From Aradus depressus (taxonomy: Eukaryota > Arthropoda > Insecta > Hemiptera > Aradidae): a stretch of 64,000 nucleotides of DNA. The position numbers were made by a program, and so were the translations under genes. Below are positions 12,701 through 23,300 of the stretch, piece by piece. The stretch lies in contig OY759218.1 of NCBI GenBank assembly GCA_963662175.1, positions 16,644,480 through 16,708,479 of the forward strand. The letters run 5' to 3'. The notes under the pieces were generated by a model. The model had not been told where the DNA came from, did not search any database, and was given only the letters and a program-made list of their open reading frames with translations. Within the stretch, counting starts at the first letter, position 1, and the number at the start of each line of letters is the position of its first letter.

Positions 12701-13077
12701 TTTTAGAAGTAACAAATGTTATTTGGGTGATTGATAGCTTTAATATTACAGGTAATGAATGAGCTGATGCAACTGTAGTATAGATTGTATGAAGAATTTA
12801 AAAGAACTTCATTTATAATTATTATTATTCTAAATGTTACCTTAGCAGTAAGCTGACTCCATGACTTGAACGCATTCGTCGCATGTTTTGCAGCAATTTC
12901 GACATCACGAGAATTCATATTGGGAACTTCAGCAATGCAGCTGCCATTAGCTGGATTAAAAACTTTAAATTGCTGACCTGTCATAGATTTTACCCATTTT
13001 CCGTTAATATAGGCTTCATTTCTGAACTTCCTAGTAATAAATGTATTAGTAACGAAAAAAATTCTGCTTTTGGCGAT
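3782..13077 (-). CDS. Ssadh: Succinate-semialdehyde dehydrogenase (ALDH5 family), nine exons, N-terminal exon missing
   Basis: Exons in transcript order: 13077-12841, 12209-12039, 11245-11162, 7747-7615, 7361-7254, 6987-6824, 5852-5697, 5401-5229, 4046-3782, all GT-AG with matching phases, giving 496 residues and stop TAA 3784-3782. Landmarks: EAYINGKWV near residue 21, WNFP at 165, KPAEDTP at 189, FTGSTAVGK around 243, catalytic Glu in ELGG at 267, catalytic Cys in TCVSANRF at 301 (34 apart, as usual for ALDHs), and the ALDH5-type tail [20 protein letters not shown]. Family role: oxidises succinate semialdehyde to succinate in the mitochondrial GABA shunt with NAD(P). The first visible exon opens in phase 0 without a Met, so an upstream exon with initiator and targeting peptide is missing; none was recognised up to 18505. 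The second Cys of the mammalian C-x-C redox switch is Ser here. The frame is intact and the gene is probably functional. Confidence 0.93.
4327..4640 (-). repeat. tRNA-derived SINE (family 1), nearly full length
   Basis: Read on the minus strand it begins with a tRNA-like head (A-box-like GTAGCTCAGTGG, B-box-like GGGTTTCGAGCCC region) and ends with the family tail GAGTCATAATAATTAACTAAC. It is flanked by a perfect 14-bp target duplication, CAAATATTATTCGT at 4313-4326 and 4641-4654. It lies in the last intron of the dehydrogenase gene, co-oriented with the gene. Confidence 0.85.
4777..5118 (+). repeat. tRNA-derived SINE (family 1), full length
   Basis: Head GGGCGCCGGTAGCTCAGTGG at about 4778, B-box-like GTGGGTTCGTAACCC near 4830, body with the paired AATAAACTTAAGCACACCGTCC and GATGTCAGGTACTCG blocks, and tail GGGCATGAGTCATAAAACC. 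Flanked by an 8-bp duplication, AAAGTTTG at 4769-4776 and 5119-5126. It is in the same intron as the copy at 4327 but inverted to it. Confidence 0.85.
6064..6455. repeat. Foldback repeat in an intron of the dehydrogenase gene
   Basis: Two long inverted arms meet near 6236. The inner arms (about 6128-6233 and 6239-6343) match almost perfectly. Outer arms (about 6064-6122 and 6395-6455) continue the pairing after roughly 50 unmatched bases on the right side. No coding capacity. The inner arm includes a GGCGAAACTAGT block related to the CTGANGA...GAAA motif seen elsewhere in the window. Confidence 0.8.
8474..10653. mobile_element. Non-coding element with terminal inverted repeats, about 2.2 kb
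   Basis: Left end TATATGGGTGATTCTC (about 8475-8490) and right end GAGAATCACCCATATATA (about 10635-10652) are inverted copies, followed by weaker similarity. Outward of the ends is TA-rich sequence, so a TA target duplication is possible but not provable. No transposase-like frame was found, so it looks like a non-autonomous DNA element. I could not assign a superfamily. Confidence 0.55.
9341..9554. repeat. Exact tandem duplication, 107-bp unit, two copies
   Basis: The segment beginning TTAGTATTTATGTCACTCAA at 9341 recurs at 9448 and matches to about 9554. It lies inside the TIR element at 8474..10653. The copies look identical, so this is either a recent duplication or an assembly artefact. 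Confidence 0.85.
12374..12398. repeat. Poly-C run (25 bp) followed by poly-A
   Basis: Uninterrupted C run of 25 bases followed by eight A, in the intron between the first two visible exons of the dehydrogenase gene. The length is unreliable because homopolymers of this kind are hard to sequence. Confidence 0.9.
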
Positions 13078-15230
13078 CTGAAAAAAATAATAATAAGTCA
13101 CAGGCACTGTAAAAGCTCCGTCATTTTGTTATTTTTTTAAAATTTACAAATAGATATTTACAACTGTACAAAACAAAATAGATACAAACAAATGTGCTAA
13201 GATAGAGAAAATGGCAATGTCATGTCAAGAGGAGAAAGATCAACCAGTTGTGACACTCCTATATTGAGAGAAAAGCTCCCTTAAAGGATAAAATAAGGAG
13301 ATCGATTTTAATATATGCAGAAACATAAGCATGAAACCTTCTTGAGAGGTTTTTACTTTTGTTTCTTTATACATTTAGCTGAGATGCGCTAGAAGATCAA
13401 AAACAGCCAACAAAATGGTACCGATCTAGGATAGCGTTATCTTTCTGACTTTTAAAGATATTTTTTCTTTGCGTAATTCTTAAAGGGACTTGTACAGTAT
13501 TCAGTCCATTCCTAACTTCAAATAAAAAATAATTTCACAATAAAATTATTAACATAACCAAGTTTATCGAAAGTAGAGTGATATGAGGCAGCAGATTAAA
13601 AAGAATTGTAAACTGCCTTACCGGAATTCAGCCTATCACAAAATGATATATTATATAACTAATCTTCACATTAAAAACATATCTTTTAAGTTATACCCAA
13701 CACTTGTGAATATATTTTTATCATTAATTAAAGAATATATATATACATAAGGAGAGTTAAAAGCCTCGTCTGAACATACATACGTTTGGAGAGACACGCA
13801 ACATTGCGATGAGCAGCCGGGTCGCAAATTTAAAACAGTGTTAGTATAGTTCAGCCACTTCCCCAATTGAGCTCAATTGAAACTTGAACCATTCCTAATC
13901 AATCCTACAACAGCCATAAACAGATAAGCTACGCTGTTATCACTCCTGTCAGACAGAACCTTTCCAAGAGGTTATAGGAGAGTTCGTAAAACCGTTGGTC
14001 AAATTTTTAATTGTTATTAACAATTGATAATTACATTTTATTGATAGCTGTGAAAGAAACTAATAATTATATTTAATTGCAATTAAATTGTTGTAGATAC
14101 AACTGTTACAATTATTCGACAAATGCAATTACAAATAACAACTTAAATCAATGAAGAAATAACAGAATGGAAAACTGTTAGATAATAAACATCAACAATT
14201 AATAAAATAATTGAAAAACTAATTAAAGAAAAGGACAACAAGATAATAAACATTGTGAAAGTTAAATAAATTTACTTTCCTGTAATTATAATAGTAAAAA
14301 TAATCCCCTTTTATAATGTCAACAACAAATTACTCCAGGTAGACCTAAATATCCCCACCCATATATTTGAAATACAATATACGGCCTACTACTAAGTTTA
14401 GATATACTTAGGTGCATGAGACTCAATCTTATTTATTACAAAATTATTTACAATTATTCATTTTTATTAACAATAATTGTTGCAAGGTTTACCTAAAATA
14501 ACTATTAAGACTAACTGCATATTTTAGAATCAATTCAATGAAAGCCGTAAAAAGGGGGAATAATTGTTTTTAGAGCACATTTAGTGCTAACAACGAGAAT
14601 TAAACGGTAAAAAATAAATTTCAGCTGAAAAAGTGTTGGACCGATTTTCTGAAGAAAAAAAGAAATGTATGAGACTGGATGATTCGACTGATGAAAATTT
14701 TTATTGTTGATTTAAATTTGTATTGATTATTTGTGTTATAACATACTAATATCTTGTGTATGGTACCTGATTGTTAATTATTAAGTTTAATTAAACTCAA
14801 ACTGAAAATATATTTCAGGACTTTCTTATACCAACCACGCTTACACCCACCTCTCCACCTCCACCTTCTCAGAATTATTTCATACTAGCATTCCTGGGTA
14901 TCTGATAATGAGTAAAACAAGGAAATGTCTGAGATAAATGGTCTCATTTTCGTCTGATTTCGGCCAAAATCTATATATGGGTTACATGTGATTCCAAATT
15001 TTAAGTTCATAAGCTACATTAGTTTTTGCGATAGAGCACTCACAACTTTCCAATCAAATAAATGCACAGACAGACGTCATCGCGAAAATGGTCAAAACAT
15101 ATTCGGGGGACCTTGAAACGTGGAAATCCATTGAAACCTTGATCGATTATAATACATCCATTCGGAATGGATTTAAATATATAATATTTTCTACTTTTGA
15201 AATATTGCCTATGCCACAAATTGTATATAA

Positions 15231-15259
15231 TACTAGTTTCGGCCTTACACCATCTTCAG
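15231..15259 (-). other. CTGANGA...GAAA motif (hammerhead-like strands), N = A
   Basis: On the minus strand: CTGAAGA, T, a GG/CC-closed hairpin, then GAAACTAGTA. See the finding on the recurrent motif. Confidence 0.4.
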
Positions 15260-15483
15260 GTTTAGTTATAAACTAAGTCAGTTTTGTGAATGCGAACTAC
15301 CCTTATATATCAGATAAGGAAGGAGGGTATATTTTAAACCCTTGTGGCTGTACAGTTCCATAGAAAATTGATCTGAAATGTTTTTTTTCCGGTCTAATAA
15401 TAGTGATAAAAATAAAATGACTATTCCTAAAGGCACAGTCACGGCGAATCCCTAGCTGTAATTCCAACCCATAGAAAACTTAC

Positions 15484-15553
15484 GATAGAGCGCTCTGGTA
15501 GTAAACGATATGACCTCGTTGTTATAGCCCGGGCATGAGTCATAATAGCTAAC
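15484..15553 (+). repeat. SINE family 1, 3' fragment
   Basis: Matches the last 70 bp of the full-length copies: GAGCGCTCTGGTAGTA, then GACCTCG and GCCCGGGCATGAGTCATAAT. The tRNA-like head is absent. Confidence 0.8.
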
Positions 15554-16462
15554 TACAACAAAATATTTAAAACCGAAGTAATGCATAACTGTACAGCCAC
15601 GGGGATTTCCAAGTTGAAATTCCAGGCACCCGTAAAGACGGCACCTATTAATTTTCCGCGTAATTGGACGAAGGGAAGGGGGGATCAGACGATGGGGCTC
15701 AACTCAAAAACCCTAATAACTGCCTGTAACACAATATTTAGTATGAGGATTCAGAAGCCTCCATGTAAGTCAACCTCCTATGGAAATTGCTCAGCTTCTG
15801 CGTGCGAAAACTTACTTGTGAACGCTATAAAACGTTCACGCCTTTTTTTTTTCTTTTTTTTAACCTTATCGGGAAGCTTTTGAAAATCTGTAACCGTGGA
15901 TCCGGGTCCGGTTTGGAAACCTTGCACCCGATTCTGGGTCTGGAACCGAGAACCGGGCAACTGAAAATTCAAATACCCTGATTTGCAATCCCCAGGAACC
16001 GGTCTCGCCCCGAACCGTCTACCAGCTTTACTAAACGACTATCACCGTATCTGGTTACACCATCATCAGGTTTAGTTATAAACTGTAAAGAATAATGTTT
16101 AAATTTAAACTAGGAAATCTCCTACTACTAATTTATTTGTGATATGCGTGGTCCTTCTACTTTGTACATGTATATATTATATATCTAACTGAACTGACTA
16201 ATGGTGGTCCTCCCCGCACTTCACACACTTGGGGTCATACGGATAAAGTTTTTGGTATGGCCAAAGGGCTGACAGTTTGTCTCCTTTTTTGTGAGGGGGG
16301 AGGAAATTTTATATTGTTGAACGCTACATAGCATATATTCTAAGCCGGGTGGTTTTACAAATATCCTGAAATTTCATGAATATGGATTCAGGCGTTTTTA
16401 AATTCTCAGGTAACGAACATACAGAATGACAGAAAATGTTAGAACTTTGAACATGTATCATA

Positions 16463-16848
16463 TATATAAAGCTGAAAATGTCTGTGAGTTGTACCGCTAT
16501 AACTCACGAACGGCTTGATGGATTTGATTAATTTTTTTTAAAATTTGTTCGTTATCGTCTGTGGAAGGTTATAGGCGTATTAGTACCTCAATATCTGGTC
16601 CATCCACCCACACAATCTTTGTAACTCGAAAACCATTGCAACGATTAATGAGAAATCTTTTTGAATAAATTAGTTTTAGCTCCAAAGCTAGCGTTACTAC
16701 AGTTGAAGGAAGGACTATAAGCCTTATTCCGTATGAATAATTGAAAATTATAACATCATGAATGTACTGTCGAGGAACTGACCTTATAGGAGATATTGGG
16801 AGAAAAGTCCAAGTTCCCTGGGCAACGCCGGGTATTACTGCTAGTATA
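16463..16848 (+). mobile_element. Helitron-like non-autonomous element
   Basis: Begins near ATATATAAAGCTGAAAATG with CTGTGAGTTGTACCGCTATAACTC and ends GGGCAACGCCGGGTATTACT then GCTAGT. This 5'/3' combination, with a CTAGT-type 3' end after a GC-rich inverted segment, resembles non-autonomous Helitrons known from arthropods. No terminal inverted repeat or target duplication is visible, as expected for that class. No Rep/helicase coding. Confidence 0.45.
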
Positions 16849-17033
16849 TTATATATCTAACTGAACGTCGGCGTGGTTCCACTTTGACAACTGTATAGTA
16901 GAGCAGCGTCAGTTGAACTCAACCCGAGACATCGGAAGAAAAACGAATGTCATAAAAAATAAAATTATCTACTTGTGACCTTAATGTTCGACTTAGAGAG
17001 TACTTTAGGAAAAGGAATGAAAGATCACGATGT

Positions 17034-17173
17034 CAGGTACTCGTTCAAGACTTCTTTATCTTAGTTAACTAAACCTGGGTAGGACTCCCACATTAGAGTC
17101 GGGCTCATGTCCACCAGACGAAAGAGCGCTCTGGTAGTAGGCGATATGACCTCGTAGTTAAAGCACGGGCATA
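17034..17173 (+). repeat. SINE family 1, 3' fragment
   Basis: Starts in the GATGTCAGGTACTCG block and runs to AAAGCACGGGCATAAG, with small internal deletions relative to the full-length copies. Confidence 0.8.
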
Positions 17174-17844
17174 AGATTTTCATTTTCTGTCCGGATAAAT
17201 GACAGAAACAGGTTTAGATAAAGCAGTTACGCCCGGGCATCTTGCTAGTTTAACATAAAATTAATCTATTCTAATCTCGATCAAGAAAATCTTCAGGGAC
17301 TGTTCCGAAAAATCCGGGAAAAAGAAAAGCGTTCAGCAACCTTGTAAAAACTCGGGGCAGAGGATCAAAATCCCTGAATGTCCCGGAAATATGTCCGGTA
17401 CTTCTGTTCCTTTACCTACAACTAAGTGATGAACCAGATGAACTCTGAAGTTTGGGAAGGCTGGGAACTTTGATCAGTTAGCTTCTTGTGTATTTAGATT
17501 TACATGTTACAACTAGTTGATAAACTCGAGATTTACATTGGACTTAGGTAGAAAAAAAAATACACTTCTCTCATATTAAATGTTACATGTATTTAAAAAG
17601 TAATAATAAATAAAATAAAGTAAAAAGTTCACAAAGGAGGCAGTATGATAAAAAAAACATGCACAAGTTTGTAAAGTAATTAACAAGTGTCGGAATATTG
17701 AAAATAAAGTTTAAAAGTATACTTATTACGTAAAATGTGTAAATTCAGTAATAACACATCATCAAAAACCCTTAATAGTTTGAATACTGATGCCCTTTTC
17801 TTGTTCTAATAACTCATTGGACCAAAAAAACGAAGACAGAGTAT

Positions 17845-17975
17845 TATTTTATTTTTTATTGGCCATGCCTCTATAACGATTTTATTTAATTATTTTTCCA
17901 AATCCATGGTCCCCGGAGGGAGTTATATATACGAAATAAAACTCTCCCGAACCGCAACCATGGTGACAGAGTATT
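17845..17975 (-). repeat. SINE family 2 (tRNA-like head), diverged copy
   Basis: On the minus strand: TCACCATGGTTGCGGTTCGGG, then GAGAGTTTTATTT, CTCCCTCCGGGGACCATGGA, and a GGCCAATAAAA end. It is the same unit as at 53665..53850 with a short deletion in the B-box-like region. Confidence 0.65.
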
Positions 17976-18505
17976 ATTAATTTAGAAGTAAATCTGTACA
18001 TTTAAAGTAAATTTCTTTCAACTTTCCCCCAAACAAAGCCTATTGGAGGGCCAAGGAGAGTGCTAAAACTGAATACACCCATTTATACCTGAATCACCCA
18101 AATAAAAAGATAGAATTAAAAAATAATAATAATAAACAAAAAAAGTATTATTTCGATCAAATCTGAAAAAAAATAATTAACATTCACGTACATGAATTTA
18201 ATTAAAAAATACTTAATCCATTAGCAATTATTTTAATGTAAATAATGATTTGACTGAGAAAACTGACTCCGTTATTTTTGTTTAGTGTGTAAACTGTACA
18301 TAATTTAATACAATATGCACTTATTCACTTCTCGATTTACAGAAACTGTTATTTCAAGTTATAGTGCTTACAAAGCATATGGAAATACATATTTATTATA
18401 AATAATTCATAAACTTTTTTGATTAACAATTTTTCACAACCTAAACGATATATGTTAAATGATATTGAACAGAGAAGAGTTTATGTCGCATTCGGAGGAA
18501 GATTT

Positions 18506-20316
18506 CTACGTTTCTTTCGGGGTGTTCTGGTCGTGTAGAACAGCTATGCTTCTGAGGCTTCGCGATCTCTCGAACAAGGACGGATCTGTGTATATTGGCT
18601 CACTGGGATCTTCGAAATGTCTCGCTCCTTCCAACGTCTCCAAGCCCATTTTTCCACATGTGTCAACCATACATCTAGAAGTTCTGCAAAAAAAAAAATT
18701 GAATTTTTGCTAATAGATTAGGCCATTTGAATGTGCAGATTAATAATTCCTTGAGTGTATATGTATTTAGAAAGTACATTAATAATAACAAAAATAATTC
18801 TTTATCGATAATACAAAAAAAAAAAAAATGTTTGTATAGCCACAAAGCTTAAGACTCCTTTCTGATATAGGACAAAATATTATTTTTTTTTACTAACTGG
18901 AATTATACATTTGAACAGGTTAACTTGTATATTAGTGACCATTTAGTTTTTGAGACAGTAGCCAAGGTCTGAAAATCAAAATAAAGGAGCACTTTGAATA
19001 TACTTGTAAAATGAAATTGGTAAAATGGTATAGAACAACTAAACATATACCCTGAAACAAATGTGTCCACATATTGTCCTTTAATGTGGAAACCTACAGT
19101 CTTGTTTTTTTTTAATTTCTAAGTATTCAATTTTTCTTTAAATTTAAAATTTATATAATTTTATATATATTATATAATTTAATAATTATATAAAATTTAT
19201 ATAATTTGTTTTGGCATAATTGGATTGAAAAACATAGAATATACCACGATTAATAAACGTGGTGTTCATGTATTTTTCAAATTCCACACCATAATCTTCA
19301 AAAAACGCGAGGTATTTGTGAGATCTATTGAGTACAGGATAAAGAAGATTTACAATAGTAAATGTTAATATTATTTTTAAATAGTACTACGGTCGCTAAT
19401 GTCTTTCATAGAAATTACTACAAAGTTGTTTATAAACATTAATGGAATAGGTGTCAAGAGCCACTGCAATAGACCAGTAATAGATGTTAGGCACCAATGC
19501 ATAGAACATGAAAATATTATAGGTGTTAAATGCCACACTAAATGTGAACCGAATGTTTATTCTGTCAGTCTTCATCTTGGAAAATCTTGTGTTATCTGAT
19601 AATTTCTCTATAAATATTATTTATACTATATTTTTATTCCTTAAAATTTTGTATTTAACATGAACAATACCTTCCACGCAAAAAAGATTTGCTCACAGAC
19701 GGGACCAGCACTGAAAATACATTTTGCCTGTTATCGTTCCCATAATTGTGAGATGCACGATCCGAAACTAAATTTTTCTTAATAATTTGCCAGTTTTTTC
19801 TATAACAAAAACATTGAGTTGTAAACATATCAATCATATTCAAAAACTAAAATATTTTTGATTACATTTCAATAAATAATATATCATACCTATAATTAAG
19901 CACACCATACAGTATTATGGCCATCAAAAAGGCAAAAACAAAAACCAGTGACATGACGAGAGTGTAATATTCTTTATTTGTCAAGCAGACGCTTTTATCA
20001 AGAGTATCAATCTTTTGTTGTTGCGGCATTTCATAACGCGATTCAAAAACCTGGAAGATTTCTTATCGTTAATTATATAATTTTTGTCATAATATGCCCT
20101 AACATAGTTTTCTATTTATTAAATTATCGCCAAATCAGGATTAGCTTAAAAAAGATTTAGTAATACCTCAATCATTTCCCTAACGTGCTCTTCACTTTCC
20201 GTTGTGTTGCTGGGAGCTGCAAGCTCATTAGAGTATTCCTGAATGGTGGAGGAGGTTTCTCTTCGCTTTCTCCCGAGTGAAGGCTCACTTTTACCTGAAT
20301 GTCCAGTGCAGTAAGC
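18506..20316 (-). CDS. Furin site, membrane helix and cytoplasmic tail of the ZP protein (exons 16-18)
   Basis: Exon 20316-20167 carries GRKRRE, a consensus furin cleavage site just after the ZP domain, and an acidic/Ser-rich linker. Exon 20050-19890 has about 23 hydrophobic residues (TLVMSLVFVFAFLMAIILYG). Exon 18674-18506 gives the tail, ending at TAG 18508-18506. The layout is that of a type I membrane ZP protein released by cleavage. Confidence 0.88.
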
Positions 20317-23300
20317 CTGTAATAGTAAAGATAGATCATTAGGTTATAATTATATTTCCTATCAGATTCCATTCCAAATGATTGTCCTTTTGTTTAGTTA
20401 CACCCTGTAAACCGAACAATTTTTAACAGCACAAATAAGTAATTGTAAAGAACATAGAAAAATGAGTCCATACCGGCTGGCAACCTTCCCTGCAAGTTCT
20501 CACAGTGGCTTCAAAAACCAAAAAATTAGATTCAGGAATTTTAAATGCGTTAAATCTTGCTTCTAAGCCATCACCCTCTCTGGATCTGTCCAGACCGGGG
20601 AATACATAGTTATCCACAGGACATCTGTAGGAAACATTTATTTAGTAGATCAAAGGAAATACGATTTTTAAAAAATATTTGAATGAAATAAAATATTTTT
20701 ACCCGAAGCGGTCAATAAGTTGAACAGATCGTCCTGAGTAAGGATCCCGGGCTATGACATTGGTTGCGAATATGTCAGTGGCGTAGTTGTACCCATCCTG
20801 CGCTTCTAGTCTAAATGTCAGCGGGTCCCCTACTGCTATCGTGTTGGTTGGCCTTCCTTGGAATAAGATCAGTAGCCTCACTCTTGAACTTAGTGAATTT
20901 TCTGCTGGAAGATACTCAATTGGAATAGGACTCCCTGAGCTGAAATGTGTGGAATCTTATTAAATATTCGTCTTATATTTTCAATTTTTAATGAAGAAAC
21001 TTGGCTGTTCTTGAAGTGTAACCACACTTAACCCGCAGCATTTACTCACCAACCAATCAAATTCATAGAAACTTCCCTGAGGTAAGAGTTGTTACAACTC
21101 TGAATCCTATTCGATGAGAGAGGAATGAAACAGTTTAAACAAATTCAATATTTTGAGAAAAAAAAAATTAAATCAATGACTCAAAGGGAGGAGTGTTTCT
21201 ACTTAATATTTTGGACATCTGAAGCATTAGTAATTGTAAAGAAATATACACACAATTGGTTATAGTCTTGTATGTTTCTGTATAAATAATTTTACAGATA
21301 GTATCCTAATAAGCATTTTAAGTTTATAGGATTTTTTTTTCTTCTTATTTTGGCCTAAGGAATTAACCCTAAGCGGGTACTCAACCTTAACTGATCATCC
21401 TGTAGGTATAGCTGATGCAACTATATACGATTCATTACTTAAATCGTTATGTTCCTACGTACAATTTAACTATACATGTATATGTAATATATATTACTTA
21501 TAGAGGGCGCCGGTAGCTGAGTGGTATGCTTGCTTATTGAGCTCAAGATCGCGTGTTCGAAACCCGGCCGAGGCCCTTTGTTTATTTTTTCTGGGAGGTA
21601 AAATAAACTTAAGCACTCCGTCCTTTGGTAAGCGATGGTCCCGAGTCTGTACAGTATCAGGTACTCGTTAATGACCCTTACCCTAGGTGAATAAAAATTT
21701 GGGGTAGGCAAAATTTAGGGCTCCCGTAGTAGAGTGAGGCTCATGTCCACCAGAGTGACGAAAGAGCGCTGTGGTAGTAGACGATATAAATATAATATTG
21801 GATAATCTATAAGAAAATACAATATACACAAAAAGTAAGAAAAAAAGTTAGATGGGTAATACATAAACACAACTTATAGATTATCAAACGTTTTTCTTAT
21901 TTTTTGTGTATATTGTATTTTCTTATAGATTATCCAATATTGTATTTTGGAATTCCAATCTGTAATGTAACTATCCTCAAAGTTCTAGAATGAAACGCAA
22001 ACATACAATGAAACTAATTTTTATCAACAAATGTTTTTATAAAAAATATTATTATTTAGAAAGGAAAATATACAGAACAATTAATTTGGTAAAATAATAA
22101 TAAAATATATTCATGTTTTCATATCTTGTATACAACAATTTTTTGAGGAAAATAAATATTGAATAACTTCTAAGTTGAGAAACGCGGACATATTGTGGAA
22201 ACTTGTAATAAATAAATAAAACAAACTTATTTTTGAAATATTGTCTATTCCACTAAAGATATATATACATATATAACTACCGGTTTCGGCTTTATACCAT
22301 CGTCAGGTCTAGTTATGAACTAAGTCAGTTTGCAGAGAGCGACCCTTCAAATACATCTCAGGTCAAAGGGTGCTATTAAAACTTGGGAGTCCCCCGGCTG
22401 TACCGTTAGCTAACTCATGAAATATTTCTTAACAAAACCTAGTTCTAAATTTACATAAAACAATGTCACTAGACTAATACGTGGAAAAATAACAAATAAA
22501 TAAGTACAAATACAAGTAAATAATAAAAATAGAAATAAAATTAATAATAATGTTAAGATTTAGATAACTTGAAACATATATGTGGAACCAAATATTAATA
22601 ACAGATAATACAAACATATAGTATGTGGAAACAGAACTGGTTTAGGGTGTTAACAAAGGGGAATAGTTGTTTTAATAGCACCCTTTGACCTGAGATGTAT
22701 TTGAAGGGTCGCTCTCTGCAAACTGACTTAGTTCATAACTAGACCTGACGATGGTATAAAGCCGAAACCGGTAGTTATATATGTATATATATCTTTAGTG
22801 GAATAGACAATATTTCAAAAATAAGTTTGTTTTATTTAAATATTGAATACTTCGGAATCTTATAGTTTCGTATATGTTTTCGTTTCATTGTTCTATATTT
22901 TTTTATTTCCTTGGATCTCTCATTTTCTCCAGGGTGGTAAAAATAGTTTTAAAGAAAACCCGTAATAATTCAACTTTCTTTTTTTGTTGTATTTATTTTT
23001 CATTCCAATCTTTTATAAACTATGTTGCAGAGCACATAAATCTTACAAGTAATATATTATCGTCTAAAATCATTTGCCAATACTATTATTAAAAATGTTG
23101 TTCTCATACTTAGCTGTCATATAGCTAGAAGTGACAACTGCCTCTCCAGGCCCTCGAAGCAAGCAGGTGAGATTGTACCTTTTGTCTCGACCAGTTTGGA
23201 CAAAGTCGCTGAACTGCACCACCACAATGTTCGTCATCACATCACCATACTGAAACATCAGTTAATTATATTAATATACAAAGTCAAAGCAGAACTTTAG

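Larger units (their letters stand above)
13078..18505. other. Space between the dehydrogenase 5' side and the ZP gene 3' end
   Basis: Should contain the missing first exon(s) and promoter of the dehydrogenase gene and the 3' UTR of the ZP gene; neither could be placed. Recognised contents: a CTGANGA...GAAA motif copy (15231..15259), SINE fragments (15484..15553, 17034..17173), a GC-rich degenerate CCGG patch (about 15890-16020), a Helitron-like element (16463..16848) and a second-family SINE (17845..17975). The stretches 13140-15080 and 17260-17820 show nothing I recognise beyond AT-rich DNA. Confidence 0.6.

Noticed and set aside
13666..13866. Candidate first exon for the dehydrogenase gene
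   Set aside because: No clear initiator context, no amphipathic basic targeting segment and no donor of the right phase.
18459..18713. Plus-strand open frame of 84 codons
   Set aside because: Shadow of the last ZP exon, 18674-18506.
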